Source: CAVWSM01 sp963798505
Lineage (GTDB): Bacteria > Actinomycetota > Actinomycetes > Jiangellales > Jiangellaceae
DNA: 64,000 nt
Assembly (NCBI GenBank): GCA_963798505.1
Contig: CAWCTX010000005.1
Coordinates: 62,001-126,000, forward strand
Reading direction: 5' to 3'
The notes under the pieces are model-generated. The model was not told where the DNA came from. It made no database searches and saw only the letters and a program-made list of their open reading frames with translations. Shown here one piece after another: positions 16,558 through 25,795 of the stretch (within the stretch, counting starts at the first letter, position 1; every line of letters begins with the position of its first letter). The translations under genes were made by a program, and so were the position numbers.

Positions 16558-17624
16558 CGCCCCTGCTCGACGCCGAGCGCGCACGCCATGCGGTCACGAC
16601 CTTCGACCTGCCCGACGAGCTCAACGCAACATCGCCGCCAGAGACCCGAGGCGTCGCGCGTGATGCGGTGCGGCTGCTGGTGGCTAGCGAGTCGGGCACG
16701 ACTCACGCCCGGTTCGCCGACCTGCCGTTGTTCCTGCGCGAGGGCGACCTCGTGGTGGTGAACAACTCGGCGACCCTGCCCGCGGCTGTCGACGGTCGCC
16801 GTGAGTCGGGGCCGGTGACCGTTCACTTCTCCACCGCGCTCGATGACGGCACCTGGCTGGTCGAGCTGCGCCCCGGGCGCCCGGCGGCCGGACCCGTGCG
16901 GGATGCGCGTGCGGGGGAGTTTGTGTGGCTGCCGGACGGCGATCTGACGCTGCTGGAGGGATACCCCGGCGGCGGCGCGCGCTCGGAGCGGCTGTGGCGT
17001 GCGCGTGTGGACGTGCCCGGAACCGTCCGGTCGTACGTGGCCGCGCACGGGCATCCGATCAGCTATGCATACCTGCAAAGCCACCCATCACTCGACGCGT
17101 TCCAGACCGTTTTCGCCCGTGAGCCCGGCAGCGCGGAGATGCCGAGCGCTGGGCGGCCGTTCAGCGATCGCCTCGTGACCGAGCTCGTCGTCCGCGGTGT
17201 GGTCGTCGCGCCGATCACCTTGCACACCGGGGTGTCCTCGCTGGAGGAGGGGGAGGCACCGTTGCCGGAGCCCTTCCACGTCCCAGCCGCGACTGCGCGC
17301 CTGGTCAACCTCACGCGCGCGGCCGGCGGTCGCGTGATCGCGGTCGGCACCACCGTCACCCGCGCACTGGAGTCAGCCGCGCTGCCGGACGGCACGGTGG
17401 CGCCGGCGGCGGGCTGGACCGACCTCGTTCTCAGCCCCGACCGGCCCGCTCGCGTCGTCGACGGGCTGGTGACCGGCTGGCACGCCCCGGGAGCATCACA
17501 CCTCATGCTGCTCGAGTCGGTGGCCGGCGCCGACCTTGTGCAACGGGCCTATGCGGAGGCCGTACGCGCTCGGTATCTCTGGCACGAGTTCGGCGACAGC
17601 TGCCTGCTGCTGCCGGCCGCCTAG
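16554..17624 (+). CDS. QueA-like S-adenosylmethionine:tRNA ribosyltransferase-isomerase family protein
   Basis: This 356-residue protein belongs to the QueA family, which transfers and isomerises the ribosyl group of SAM onto preQ1 in tRNA during queuosine synthesis. Visible family segments include FDLPDELNATSPPETRG (altered from the usual TPFDY...RLL opening), GDLVVVNNSATLPA, PITLHTGVSSL, IAVGTTVTRALES and GWHAPGASHLMLLESVAG. The start overlaps the SDR stop (ATGA). No tgt, queF or queG gene is nearby, and many actinobacteria lack queuosine, so a different substrate or scavenging role is plausible. The N-terminus is the most divergent part. Confidence 0.8.
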   Translation: MTPLLDAERARHAVTTFDLPDELNATSPPETRGVARDAVRLLVASESGTTHARFADLPLFLREGDLVVVNNSATLPAAVDGRRESGPVTVHFSTALDDGTWLVELRPGRPAAGPVRDARAGEFVWLPDGDLTLLEGYPGGGARSERLWRARVDVPGTVRSYVAAHGHPISYAYLQSHPSLDAFQTVFAREPGSAEMPSAGRPFSDRLVTELVVRGVVVAPITLHTGVSSLEEGEAPLPEPFHVPAATARLVNLTRAAGGRVIAVGTTVTRALESAALPDGTVAPAAGWTDLVLSPDRPARVVDGLVTGWHAPGASHLMLLESVAGADLVQRAYAEAVRARYLWHEFGDSCLLLPAA

Positions 17625-18101
17625 TCAGACCATGTACTGGTCGTGCCGGGCATAGAACTCGGTCCACTCCTCGGGGGAGAGCTGACGACCTGAGCTGTGG
17701 ATCTCGGCGATCTCGGTGAAGAACGTCTCTCGTGGAATGCCGGGCGCAAACAGGATCAGCATCGTGGCCGCCGCATCGCTCTCATTGCGGAAGGCGTGGA
17801 TGCCGTTCTCCGGCACGTAAAGGAAGTCACCGGGCCTCGCGTCCACCCACGTTGCACCGTCGTACACGCGCACCGTGCCGTCGAGGATGTAGAACGACTC
17901 GGAGAACGTGCGGTGCACGTGCGCGCCCGGCCCGCTCTGCGGCCGCACCTCGTACTTGAACAGGCCGTACTGGCCGTTGGTGACCGACCCGGGTGCGACG
18001 TACCACGAGTTGGGCGAATCCACCGGCGGATGCTCGGCACTCGTGACGGAGACGGGACGGTAGCGGGCGCTGACCTGTGGGGTGTCACCGAGAAACGTCA
18101 T
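17625..18101 (-). CDS. Cupin-domain protein
   Basis: A single-domain cupin of 158 residues from the ATG at 18101; a longer frame to 18137 would reach the neighbouring lipoprotein gene. The metal-binding motif 1 reads GAHVHRTFSESFYILDGTVRV (His, His, Glu), and motif 2 is PENGIHAFRNES. The glycine of motif 1 and the PGDFLYVP turn are intact, so a metal site is likely. The C-terminal PGIPRETFFTEIAEI tail resembles small actinobacterial quercetinase-like cupins. It converges on the QueA-like gene with no spacer. The reaction is unknown. Confidence 0.82.
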   Translation of the reverse strand: MTFLGDTPQVSARYRPVSVTSAEHPPVDSPNSWYVAPGSVTNGQYGLFKYEVRPQSGPGAHVHRTFSESFYILDGTVRVYDGATWVDARPGDFLYVPENGIHAFRNESDAAATMLILFAPGIPRETFFTEIAEIHSSGRQLSPEEWTEFYARHDQYMV

Positions 18102-18133
18102 GAGCCGATCATCTACCGCTGGCGGGTCGCTCC

Positions 18134-18952
18134 TCACGCCCTGAGGAGCGTGGCCGCGATCGTGTCGCCGGGCCTGAGCAGGTCCAGGCGGTCGCCTGTC
18201 ACCCTGAAGGTCGTCGCGAGGCCCAGGGCGGCAAGGTAGTCCGTCTCCTGCTGCTGGAGCTCCTCCGTCGGGCAGGCGGCTTTCGTCGATGCGAGCGGTC
18301 CGATCGTGACGCCGTCGCCGTCCACCTCGTAGGGACCGGTGAACCTGTTACACCCGGTGTTGCCGGCGACCTCCAGAGCGGCGAAGGTCGTCGTCATCTC
18401 AACACCGCCCAGCACTGAGGTGACCGCGTCCCCCGACAAGTAGCTCGTCACCATCCACTCGCCGAGGATTGCTTCCGCGGCGATCGTCGCGTCGTACTCC
18501 AGAAGTGCCTCGTCGTCGTCGTTCAGCAGGGTGAGGGTGCTGCTCGAGATCCGGTACGCCGAGACCTGAGGCAGTCGTTGGAGATACGCACGTTCCACCG
18601 CGGTCTCGGCCGGAGGGCACGCCATCCTCGTACCGGCGATCTCAGACCCGATAGTGAGGGACGTCCCGTCGACCTCGTACGAGGTGGTGTAGGTGTTGCA
18701 GCCGCTCTCGCCGGACATCGTGCCGTCCGCGAAACGTGCTGTGACGACGATGCCTTCCAGCGGGGATCCCGGTGCCGGGTCCGAGGACAGTGCCCACGTC
18801 GGTCCTTCGAGCGACACTCTCGGACTTTCGGTCGGGCTGGCGGCGGTGGCGTCGTCCCCGTCATCCGTGCCGCACCCACCAAGGACCAGAAGGCCGACCA
18901 GAGCGGATTGAAGAAGCCAGCTGCGACGTGTCGCCACACTCTGAGCATGCAT
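18134..18952 (-). CDS. META-domain lipoprotein
   Basis: A secreted lipoprotein of 272 residues. It has a basic N-terminus, a hydrophobic core and the lipobox LGGC with Cys27 as the modified residue, then an acidic low-complexity spacer. Two tandem META domains follow: the first around residues 47-135 (GESGCNTYTTSYEVDG, with MACPP) and the second from about 160 to 265 (GNTGCNRFTGPYEVDG, with KAACP). Each keeps the GCN...Y motif and the second paired Cys. META proteins (HslJ-like) are linked to stress and antibiotic tolerance, but the mechanism is undefined. It would be a client of the Lnt encoded at 13.6 kb. Confidence 0.87.
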   Translation of the reverse strand: MHAQSVATRRSWLLQSALVGLLVLGGCGTDDGDDATAASPTESPRVSLEGPTWALSSDPAPGSPLEGIVVTARFADGTMSGESGCNTYTTSYEVDGTSLTIGSEIAGTRMACPPAETAVERAYLQRLPQVSAYRISSSTLTLLNDDDEALLEYDATIAAEAILGEWMVTSYLSGDAVTSVLGGVEMTTTFAALEVAGNTGCNRFTGPYEVDGDGVTIGPLASTKAACPTEELQQQETDYLAALGLATTFRVTGDRLDLLRPGDTIAATLLRA

Positions 18953-18991
18953 GCGAGGGTGGGCGAACGCATCGCCCCATAAGGGTGAGAG

Positions 18992-19063
18992 TGCCCCCGG
19001 TAGGATTCGAACCTACGCACCCGCCTCCGGAGGGCGGTGCTCTATCCCCTGAGCTACGGGGGC
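18992..19063 (-). tRNA. tRNA-Arg (anticodon CCG)
   Basis: On the minus strand a complete cloverleaf of 72 bases can be folded: acceptor GCCCCCG with CGGGGGC and discriminator A, D arm GCTC/GAGC, anticodon stem CCGCC/GGCGG enclosing loop CTCCGGA (anticodon CCG, reading CGG arginine codons), and T arm GTAGG-TTCGAAT-CCTAC. CCA is not encoded. It lies directly upstream of argS on the opposite strand, so the arginine tRNA and its synthetase are divergent neighbours. Confidence 0.95.
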
Positions 19064-19129
19064 TCGGGCCGCAGTAGAGACTACCAGCCGACACCCGGCC
19101 CACCCGAACCGCGCAGATAGGCTGAGCCG

Positions 19130-20794
19130 GTGACGCCCGAGCAGCTCTCCGCCGTGATCCACGACGCTCTGACCGCCGCTGTCGCGGCCGGCGAGGTGAC
19201 CCTGCCCGATGGCGTCCCGGACCGCATCACGGTCGAGCGACCCAGGAACACCGAGCACGGCGACTACGCCACCAACGTCGCGATGCAGCTCGGCAAGAAG
19301 GCGGGCCGCAACCCGCGCGAGCTCGCCCAGCTGCTCGCCGACCGGCTCGCGGCGACACCGGGGATCAAGGGCGTCGACATCGCCGGGCCAGGATTCCTCA
19401 ACGTCACGCTCGACGCCGCCGCAGCCGGTGAGGTCGCGCGCGCGATCGTCGCCGCCGGTGACACGTACGGCCACACCGAGACGCTCGCCGGCCAGTCGAT
19501 CAACGTGGAGTTCATCTCCGCCAACCCCACCGGTCCGCTGCACCTCGGGCACACCCGTTGGGCGGCGGTCGGCGATGCGATCGCCCGGGTGCTGGAGGCG
19601 GCCGGTGCCCGCGTGGTCCGCGAGTTCTACGTCAACGACCGCGGTGTGCAGATGGAGAGGTTCGGCGCGTCGCTCCGGGCGGCGGCGCACGGCCGGCCGA
19701 TCCCCGAGGACGGTTATCACGGCGCCTATGTCATCGACCTGGCCAAGGCCATCGTCGCCGAGGTGCCGGAGATCCTCGGCCTGCCCTACGAGGAGCAGCT
19801 CGAGGCCTTCCGCGAGGAGGGCTACAAGCGCCAGCTGCACCAGCAGCAGCACGTCCTCGAGGGGTTCAACACCCACTTCGACGTCTGGTACTCCGAGCGC
19901 ACGCTCCATGAGTCGGGCGCCGTCGAGCGGGGCCTCGCCAAGCTGCGCGAGCAGGGCCACGTCTTCGAGAAGGACGGCGCCGTCTGGATGCGGACAACCG
20001 ACTTCAACGACGACAAGGACCGCGTGCTCGTCAAGGCCGACGGCGAGCTGACCTACTTCGCATCCGACACCGCCTACTACGTCGACAAGCGCAGTCGCGG
20101 CTTCGACCGCTGCATCTACCTGCTCGGCGCCGACCACCATGGCTACGTCGGTCGGCTGCGTGCGATGGCGGCCTGCGCGGGCGACGACCCCGACGACCAC
20201 ATCGAGGTGCTCATCGGCCAGCTGGTCAAGATCCTCAAGGGCGGCGAGGAGCTCAAGCTCTCCAAGCGGGCGGGCACGATCGTCACGCTCGAGGACGTGG
20301 TCGAGCTGACCGGCGTCGACGCTGCGCGTTACACGCTGTGCCGCTACCCGGCTGACTCGCCGCTCACAGTCGACGTCGAGGTGATGACCCGGCAGACCGC
20401 CGACAACCCGGTCTTCTACGTGCAGTACGCGCATGCGCGCATCGCGTCCCTGCTGCGCAACGCGGGTGACCTCGGCATCCCGATTGACACCGATGCGTAC
20501 GACCCGGCGCTGCTCGAGCATGAGCGAGAGGGCCTGCTGCTCGGTGCCTTGGCGGAGTTCCCGCGCGTCGTCTCCACCGCGGCCGAGCTTCGCGAGCCGC
20601 ACCGGGTCGCCCGCTACCTGGAAGACCTTGCCGGCACCTATCACCGCTTCTACGACGTCTGCCGCGTGCTACCCATGGGCGACGAGGAGACGACCGACCT
20701 GCACCGCGCTCGATTGGTGCTCTGTGCGGCCACCCGCACGGTCCTCGCCAACGGCCTCGCGATGCTCGGCGTCTCCGCTCCCGAGCGGATGTAG
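19130..20794 (+). CDS. argS: Arginyl-tRNA synthetase
   Basis: A class I synthetase of 554 residues charging tRNA-Arg. The N-terminal additional domain (residues 1-110, with RPRNTEHGDYATNVAMQL) precedes the Rossmann catalytic core with ANPTGPLHLGH (HIGH motif at 138-141). The KMSKS counterpart is ELKLSKRAGTIVTL, and the C-terminal DALR anticodon-binding domain holds NPVFYVQYAHARI. The GTG start at 19130 agrees with the usual N-terminus. It begins a same-strand run with lysA, hom, thrC and thrB, an order conserved in many actinobacteria. Only six bases separate it from lysA. Confidence 0.97.
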   Translation: MTPEQLSAVIHDALTAAVAAGEVTLPDGVPDRITVERPRNTEHGDYATNVAMQLGKKAGRNPRELAQLLADRLAATPGIKGVDIAGPGFLNVTLDAAAAGEVARAIVAAGDTYGHTETLAGQSINVEFISANPTGPLHLGHTRWAAVGDAIARVLEAAGARVVREFYVNDRGVQMERFGASLRAAAHGRPIPEDGYHGAYVIDLAKAIVAEVPEILGLPYEEQLEAFREEGYKRQLHQQQHVLEGFNTHFDVWYSERTLHESGAVERGLAKLREQGHVFEKDGAVWMRTTDFNDDKDRVLVKADGELTYFASDTAYYVDKRSRGFDRCIYLLGADHHGYVGRLRAMAACAGDDPDDHIEVLIGQLVKILKGGEELKLSKRAGTIVTLEDVVELTGVDAARYTLCRYPADSPLTVDVEVMTRQTADNPVFYVQYAHARIASLLRNAGDLGIPIDTDAYDPALLEHEREGLLLGALAEFPRVVSTAAELREPHRVARYLEDLAGTYHRFYDVCRVLPMGDEETTDLHRARLVLCAATRTVLANGLAMLGVSAPERM

Positions 20795-20800
20795 CCGCCG

Positions 20801-22219
20801 ATGCCTGCGCACGAGGCCGGGGCGCTGCACGCCGACCTCGGCCATCGCGCCCCGCCCTGGCTGCGTCGCCCCGACGATGTCAATGCGTTGTACGACGGTC
20901 TCTGGCCGAGCGGGGTCAGTCGCGCGACCGACGGCGCACTGGAGATCGTCGGGGTCCCGGTGGCGCGCATCGCGGAGGAGTTCGGCACTCCGGCCTACGT
21001 CCTCGACGAGACCGACTTCCGGACCCGCGCACGGGCGTTCAAGACGGCCTTCGAGGCGGCGTTCGCTCCGCATGCCGGCGCCGACGTCTTCTATGCGGGC
21101 AAGGCATTCCTCTGTACGTCTATTGCCCGGTGGGTGGCCGAGGAGGGTGTCGGGCTCGACGTGTGCACGGGCGGCGAGCTCGCGGTCGCGCTGCGGGCGG
21201 GCTTTCCGGCCGAGCGCATCGGCATGCACGGCAACAACAAGTCGGTCGACGAGCTCGCGCGCGCCGTGGGCGCCGGTGTCGGACGGATCATCGTCGACGC
21301 TCCCGAGGAGGTTGACCGGCTCGCACGACTCGCCGCCGATGCTGGTCGCCGGGTCCCGGTCATGGTGCGAATCACGGTCGGGGTCGAGGCGCACACGCAC
21401 GAGTTCATCGCGACCGCACACGAGGACCAGAAGTTCGGCCTGTCGATCGCCGACGGATCCGCGGCCTCGGTCGTCGCCCAGGTGTTGGCGGAGCCGTCGC
21501 TGCAGCTGATCGGGCTGCACTCGCACATCGGCTCGCAGATCTTCGACACGTCCGGTTTCGAGGTGAGCGCACGCCGCGCGATCGCTTTGCATGCCGAGGT
21601 CTGCGAGACGCACGGCGTGCCGCTGCCGGAGCTCGACCTCGGCGGCGGCTTCGGCATCCGCTACACCAGCCAGGACGACCCGCAGCCGCCGGAGGAGCTC
21701 GCCGCCGCACTCGCCGAGATCGTCGAGCACGAGTGCAGCGCGCGTGGGGTCGCGGTGCCGCGCATCTCCGTCGAGCCCGGGCGAGCGATCGTCGGCCCGT
21801 CGATGATCACGCTGTACGAGGTCGGCACCGTCAAGCAGGTCTCGCTGGGCGCCGGCGCCACCCGTACCTACGTCGCGGTCGACGGCGGCATGAGCGACAA
21901 CATCCGTCCGGCCCTCTACGGCGCGGACTTCTCCGCCACCCTCGCCAGCCGGCGCTCCGCCGCCGAGCCGGTGCTCACCCGTATCGTCGGCAAGCATTGC
22001 GAGAGCGGGGACATCGTGGTCAACGACGAGTTCATGCCGGGCGATGTCAGACCGGGTGACCTGGTCGCCGTCCCGGCGACCGGGGCCTACTGCCGGTCGC
22101 TCGCAAGCAACTACAACCACGTCCCGCGACCGCCGGTGCTCGCGGTGCGCGACGGGTCCGTACGCGTACTGGTCCGTCGCGAGACGGAGGAGGATCTGTT
22201 GCGTCTCGACGCAGAATGA
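20801..22219 (+). CDS. lysA: Diaminopimelate decarboxylase
   Basis: This 472-residue PLP enzyme converts meso-diaminopimelate to lysine, the last step of lysine synthesis, and also drains the peptidoglycan precursor. The fold-type III barrel carries the PLP lysine in DVFYAGKAF (Lys101), followed by GLDVCTGGELAVAL, LHSHIGSQI, the phosphate-binding LGGGFGIRY and EPGRAIVGPS. The C-terminal domain includes HCESGD, which supplies the active-site cysteine across the dimer. The N-terminal 40 residues (ALHADLGHRAPPWLRRPDDV) are typical of actinobacterial LysA. It lies between argS and hom. Confidence 0.97.
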   Translation: MPAHEAGALHADLGHRAPPWLRRPDDVNALYDGLWPSGVSRATDGALEIVGVPVARIAEEFGTPAYVLDETDFRTRARAFKTAFEAAFAPHAGADVFYAGKAFLCTSIARWVAEEGVGLDVCTGGELAVALRAGFPAERIGMHGNNKSVDELARAVGAGVGRIIVDAPEEVDRLARLAADAGRRVPVMVRITVGVEAHTHEFIATAHEDQKFGLSIADGSAASVVAQVLAEPSLQLIGLHSHIGSQIFDTSGFEVSARRAIALHAEVCETHGVPLPELDLGGGFGIRYTSQDDPQPPEELAAALAEIVEHECSARGVAVPRISVEPGRAIVGPSMITLYEVGTVKQVSLGAGATRTYVAVDGGMSDNIRPALYGADFSATLASRRSAAEPVLTRIVGKHCESGDIVVNDEFMPGDVRPGDLVAVPATGAYCRSLASNYNHVPRPPVLAVRDGSVRVLVRRETEEDLLRLDAE

Positions 22220-22275
22220 GACGAATGTCTCGCATCCTGGACCGGGGCTCGGCGATCTTCCGGCTCGGACGAGAC
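22218..22275 (+). promoter_or_regulatory. Mutually exclusive hairpins in the lysA-hom spacer
   Basis: GAGAC (22218-22222, overlapping the lysA stop) can pair with GTCTC (22227-22231) across GAAT. The same GTCTC plus the following G can instead pair with CGAGAC at 22270-22275, shortly before the hom ribosome site. Such alternatives can serve attenuation, but the stems are short and no leader peptide is seen. Confidence 0.3.
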
Positions 22276-22305
22276 TGACCGCCACCGGACGACCGAGGAG
22301 GGGCG

Positions 22306-23604
22306 ATGGTTGCGCGACCACTGCGGATTGCGCTGCTGGGCTGCGGCAACGTCGGCACCGAGGTGGCCCGGCAGCTGACCACGCACGCGGCCGACCTTGC
22401 GGCCCGGGCAGGCGCCCCGCTCGAGCTGGCCGGCGTCGCGGTCCGCCGGCTCGGGAAGGACCGCAGCGCGACCGGGGTCGACCTCGCGCTGTTCACGACC
22501 GACGCGGCGGCCTTGGTCGTCCGGGACGATGTTGATCTCGTCGTGGAGGTGATCGGCGGCATCGAGCCGGCCCGGTCGCTCATCGTGTCCGCGATGGAGC
22601 ACGGCAAGTCGGTCGTCACCGGCAACAAGGCGTTGCTGGCCGAGGACGGCCCCACCCTCTACGAGGCCGCCGAGAAGCAGGGCGTCGACCTCTACTACGA
22701 GGCGGCGGTTGCGGGAGCGATTCCGCTCGTCCGGCCGCTACGGGAGTCCCTGACCGGCGACAAGGTCCGACGCATCCTGGGCATCGTCAACGGCACCACC
22801 AACTTCATCCTCGATCGGATGGACACCACCGGCGCCGGGTTCGCCGAGGCGCTGGAAGAGGCACAGGCACTGGGCTATGCGGAGCCCGACCCGACGGCCG
22901 ACGTCGAGGGCTTCGACGCGGCGGCCAAGGCCGCGATCCTCGCCAGCCTCGCCTTTCACACCCGGGTCACCGCGGCCGACGTGCATCGTGAGGGGATCAC
23001 CGAGGTCACGGCCGCCGACGTCGCCGGCGCCAAGGTCATGGGGCATGTGGTCAAGCTGCTCGCGATCGCCGAGCAGTCCGAGGACGAGAAGTCGATCAGC
23101 GTGCGGGTGCACCCGGCGATGATCCCGCGCAGCCACCCGCTCGCCGGGGTCCGCGAGGCGTTCAACGCGGCGTTCGTCGAGGCCGATGCCGCGGGCGAGC
23201 TCATGTTCTACGGCCGGGGCGCGGGCGGCGCGCCGACCGCCAGTGCGGTGCTCGGCGATCTCGTCACCGTGGCCCGGCACCGGCTCCAGGGTGCCCGCGG
23301 CTCGGGCGAGTCGTCGTACGCCTCTCTCGACATCGCCCCGATGGGTGAGACGGTCACGCGCCTGCATGTGAGTCTCGACGTCGACGACCGGCCGGGCGTG
23401 CTCGCGACGATTGCCGGGGTGTTCGCCCGGCACAACGTGTCGATCGAGACCGTACGTCAGCAGATCCACGGCGAGTCCGATGCGGAGCTGGTGGTGGTGA
23501 CGCACGCCGCTCGAGACGCTGCGCTGTCCGCGACCCTGGCCGACCTGCGCGGTCTGGACATCGTGCGGGACGTACTGTCTGTGATGCGTGTCGAAGGGGA
23601 ATGA
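22306..23604 (+). CDS. hom: Homoserine dehydrogenase
   Basis: The 432-residue enzyme reduces aspartate semialdehyde to homoserine with NAD(P)H. The ATG follows GAGGAGGGGCG. It has the Rossmann motif ALLGCGNVGTEV (Gly12/14/17), the catalytic-domain segments TGNKALLAEDG and VAGAIPLVRPLRESLTGD with INGTTNF-like VNGTTNFILDRMD, and EALGYAEPDPT-like sequence for substrate binding. A C-terminal ACT domain (about 350-430: RLHVSLDVDDRPGVLATIAG, HNVSIETVRQQ) gives threonine feedback control in this family. Its 3' end lies beside, or slightly overlaps, the thrC start, consistent with a threonine operon hom-thrC-thrB. Confidence 0.97.
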   Translation: MVARPLRIALLGCGNVGTEVARQLTTHAADLAARAGAPLELAGVAVRRLGKDRSATGVDLALFTTDAAALVVRDDVDLVVEVIGGIEPARSLIVSAMEHGKSVVTGNKALLAEDGPTLYEAAEKQGVDLYYEAAVAGAIPLVRPLRESLTGDKVRRILGIVNGTTNFILDRMDTTGAGFAEALEEAQALGYAEPDPTADVEGFDAAAKAAILASLAFHTRVTAADVHREGITEVTAADVAGAKVMGHVVKLLAIAEQSEDEKSISVRVHPAMIPRSHPLAGVREAFNAAFVEADAAGELMFYGRGAGGAPTASAVLGDLVTVARHRLQGARGSGESSYASLDIAPMGETVTRLHVSLDVDDRPGVLATIAGVFARHNVSIETVRQQIHGESDAELVVVTHAARDAALSATLADLRGLDIVRDVLSVMRVEGE

Positions 23605-23620
23605 CTTGCGAGGGGACCGG

Positions 23621-24694
23621 GTGGCCGCACACCTGTGGCGTGGCGTGATCGAGGAGTACCGCGACTGGCTCCCGGTCACCGCCACCACGCCCGTGGTCAC
23701 GCTCGGTGAAGGCGGCACTCCACTCGTCGAGTCCGGCTGGCTCTCCCAGCGCACCGGATGCCGGGTCCACATCAAGGTCGAGGGCGGCAACCCGACCGGG
23801 TCGTTCAAGGACCGCGGCATGACCGTCGCCATCTCCAAGGCGGCGGAGACTGGCGTCAAGGCGGTCGTCTGCGCCTCGACCGGAAACACGAGCGCGTCGG
23901 CGGCGGCCTACGCGCAGCGGGCCGGGATCAATCCGGTCGTGCTCGTGCCGGAGGGCAAGATCGCCGCGGCAAAGCTCGCCCAGTCGGTTCTGCACGGCGC
24001 ACAGCTCGTGCAGGTGCAGGGCAACTTCGACGCGTGCCTCCGGGTCGCGCGCGATCTCGCCGACACCTACCCCGTGGCGCTGGTCAACTCGGCCAACAAG
24101 GACGGGTTCCGGATGGCCGGGCAGAAGACCGCGGCCTTCGAGGTTGTCGACGCCTTGCAGGACGCACCCGACCTGCACCTCCTCCCGGTGGGCAACGCCG
24201 GAAACCTGCCCTCCTACTGGAACGGCTACCAGGAATACCGCGCGGCCGGGCTGAGCACCGTGAGCCCACGGATGTGGGGGTTCCAGGCGGCCGGCGCGGC
24301 GCCGATCGTCCACGGTGCCCCGGTCGAGCACCCGGAGACCGTCGCCTCGGCGATCCGTGTCGGCAACCCGGCCCGGTGGACCGATGTGCTGCGCGCACGG
24401 GACGAGTCGGGCGGTGTCGTCGAGGCGGTGACCGACGAGCAGATCCTCGCCGCGCAGGGCGAGCTGGCCCGCCGCGATGGCGTGTTCGTCGAGCCGGCGT
24501 CAGCCTCGGGTGTGGCGGGCCTGCTGCTCATGCACGAGGCCGGCCGCGTGGATCCCGGCCAGACGATCGTCATCACGGTGACTGGTCACGGGCTGAAGGA
24601 TGTCGAGACCCCGCTCTCCGCGCTGGGCCCGCTCCAGGCCGCGAGCGTCCCGGCCGACGCGGCCGCTGCCGCGGCCGTCATCGGGCTCGCGTGA
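23621..24694 (+). CDS. thrC: Threonine synthase
   Basis: The 357-residue PLP enzyme converts O-phosphohomoserine to threonine. I chose the GTG at 23621, preceded by GAGGGGAC, giving VAAHLWRGVIEEYRDWLPV, the usual start of this short-form family. A GTG at 23588 would add 11 residues and overlap hom by 17 bases. Key motifs are the PLP lysine in NPTGSFKDRGM, the phosphate loop ASTGNTSASAAAYA, LVNSANKDGFRMAGQKTAA, LPVGNAGN and the C-terminal VTGHGLKD. The reading frame sits between hom and thrB with only short spacers. Confidence 0.95.
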   Translation: MAAHLWRGVIEEYRDWLPVTATTPVVTLGEGGTPLVESGWLSQRTGCRVHIKVEGGNPTGSFKDRGMTVAISKAAETGVKAVVCASTGNTSASAAAYAQRAGINPVVLVPEGKIAAAKLAQSVLHGAQLVQVQGNFDACLRVARDLADTYPVALVNSANKDGFRMAGQKTAAFEVVDALQDAPDLHLLPVGNAGNLPSYWNGYQEYRAAGLSTVSPRMWGFQAAGAAPIVHGAPVEHPETVASAIRVGNPARWTDVLRARDESGGVVEAVTDEQILAAQGELARRDGVFVEPASASGVAGLLLMHEAGRVDPGQTIVITVTGHGLKDVETPLSALGPLQAASVPADAAAAAAVIGLA

Positions 24695-24700
24695 GGAGCC

Positions 24701-25594
24701 ATGCCCGACGCTGAGCAGCCGATCACCGTGCGCGTCCCTGCGACAAGCGCCAACCTCGGGCCTGGATTCGACGCGTTCGGCCTCGCGCTGAGCCTCGTCG
24801 ACGAGCTGCGCGTCGAGGTTGGTGGCGCGGGACTCGCGATCACGGTCAACGGTGAGGGTGCCGACGACGTACCACTGGACGCGCGTCACCTCGTGGTCCG
24901 GGCGATGGACGCCGCATTCGCCCGCCTGGGAATGACACGGCCGCCGCTGACGTTGACATGCACGAACCGGATTCCGCATGGGCGGGGTCTTGGCTCGTCA
25001 GCAGCGGCGATCATCGCCGGAGTGCTGCTGGCGAGGAGTGTGGCCGGGCCAGCAGGTGCGAGTCTGACCGACGATGACCTGTTGGATCTTGCGGCCACGA
25101 TTGAGGGTCACCCCGACAATGTGGCGGCCTGCCTGATGGGCGGGCTCACGATCGCCTGGGTCGACAACCAACGCGTACGGGCTGTGAAGCTCGACACCGC
25201 TCGCGGCATCGCACCCGTCGCGCTCGTACCCCCATCGGCCATGTCGACCGAGGCGGCCCGGGGGCTGTTGCCCGGCTCCGTGCCGCACACGGACGCGGCC
25301 TTCAACGCCGGCCGCGCCGGGCTGCTCGTGGCCGCCCTGACGCAGCGACCCGACCTGCTGCTGGCCGCCACGGCCGACCGGCTGCACCAGGACTATCGGG
25401 CACCGGCGATGCCGGACTCGGCGCGGCTGGTCCAGGCGCTGCGGGCTCGAGACATCCCGGCCGTGGTGTCCGGGGCGGGCCCCGCGGTGCTGGCGCTGGC
25501 CGACGAGGCCAGCATCGACAGCGTGGTCGAGCTGGCCCCATCGGGGTGGCGGGTTCTGGCCGGAGAGGTTGGTGCTGGCGCCACGCTCGGATGA
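24701..25594 (+). CDS. thrB: Homoserine kinase
   Basis: A GHMP-family kinase of 297 residues that phosphorylates homoserine to make the thrC substrate. Motif 1 is VPATSANLGPGFDAFGLAL, the ATP-binding motif 2 is IPHGRGLGSSAAAIIAG, and motif 3 near the C-terminus is VVSGAGPAVLAL. The ATG follows GAGGAGCC six bases beyond thrC's stop. All three functional motifs are intact. The gene ends about 270 bases before rho, and that gap carries the structured rho leader, suggesting transcription of the threonine operon may end or be remodelled there. Confidence 0.96.
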   Translation: MPDAEQPITVRVPATSANLGPGFDAFGLALSLVDELRVEVGGAGLAITVNGEGADDVPLDARHLVVRAMDAAFARLGMTRPPLTLTCTNRIPHGRGLGSSAAAIIAGVLLARSVAGPAGASLTDDDLLDLAATIEGHPDNVAACLMGGLTIAWVDNQRVRAVKLDTARGIAPVALVPPSAMSTEAARGLLPGSVPHTDAAFNAGRAGLLVAALTQRPDLLLAATADRLHQDYRAPAMPDSARLVQALRARDIPAVVSGAGPAVLALADEASIDSVVELAPSGWRVLAGEVGAGATLG

Positions 25595-25795
25595 CGACCG
25601 AGTTGCGGCGGGGTGTCCCTTTGTCGGCGGGAGCGTGTTACCCTCCTGTCGCACCGACCCCTAGCTGGCGGGTCACCCACACGGGTTCGCGTCCTCCTGT
25701 TCTGCAGTCCGAACCTGTGGCCCCTCCTTCGAAGCTCGGTTCTCCGCACCTTCGGCACACGGGGCAACCCGCATAGTTGTGGATCCCTGTGCCCC

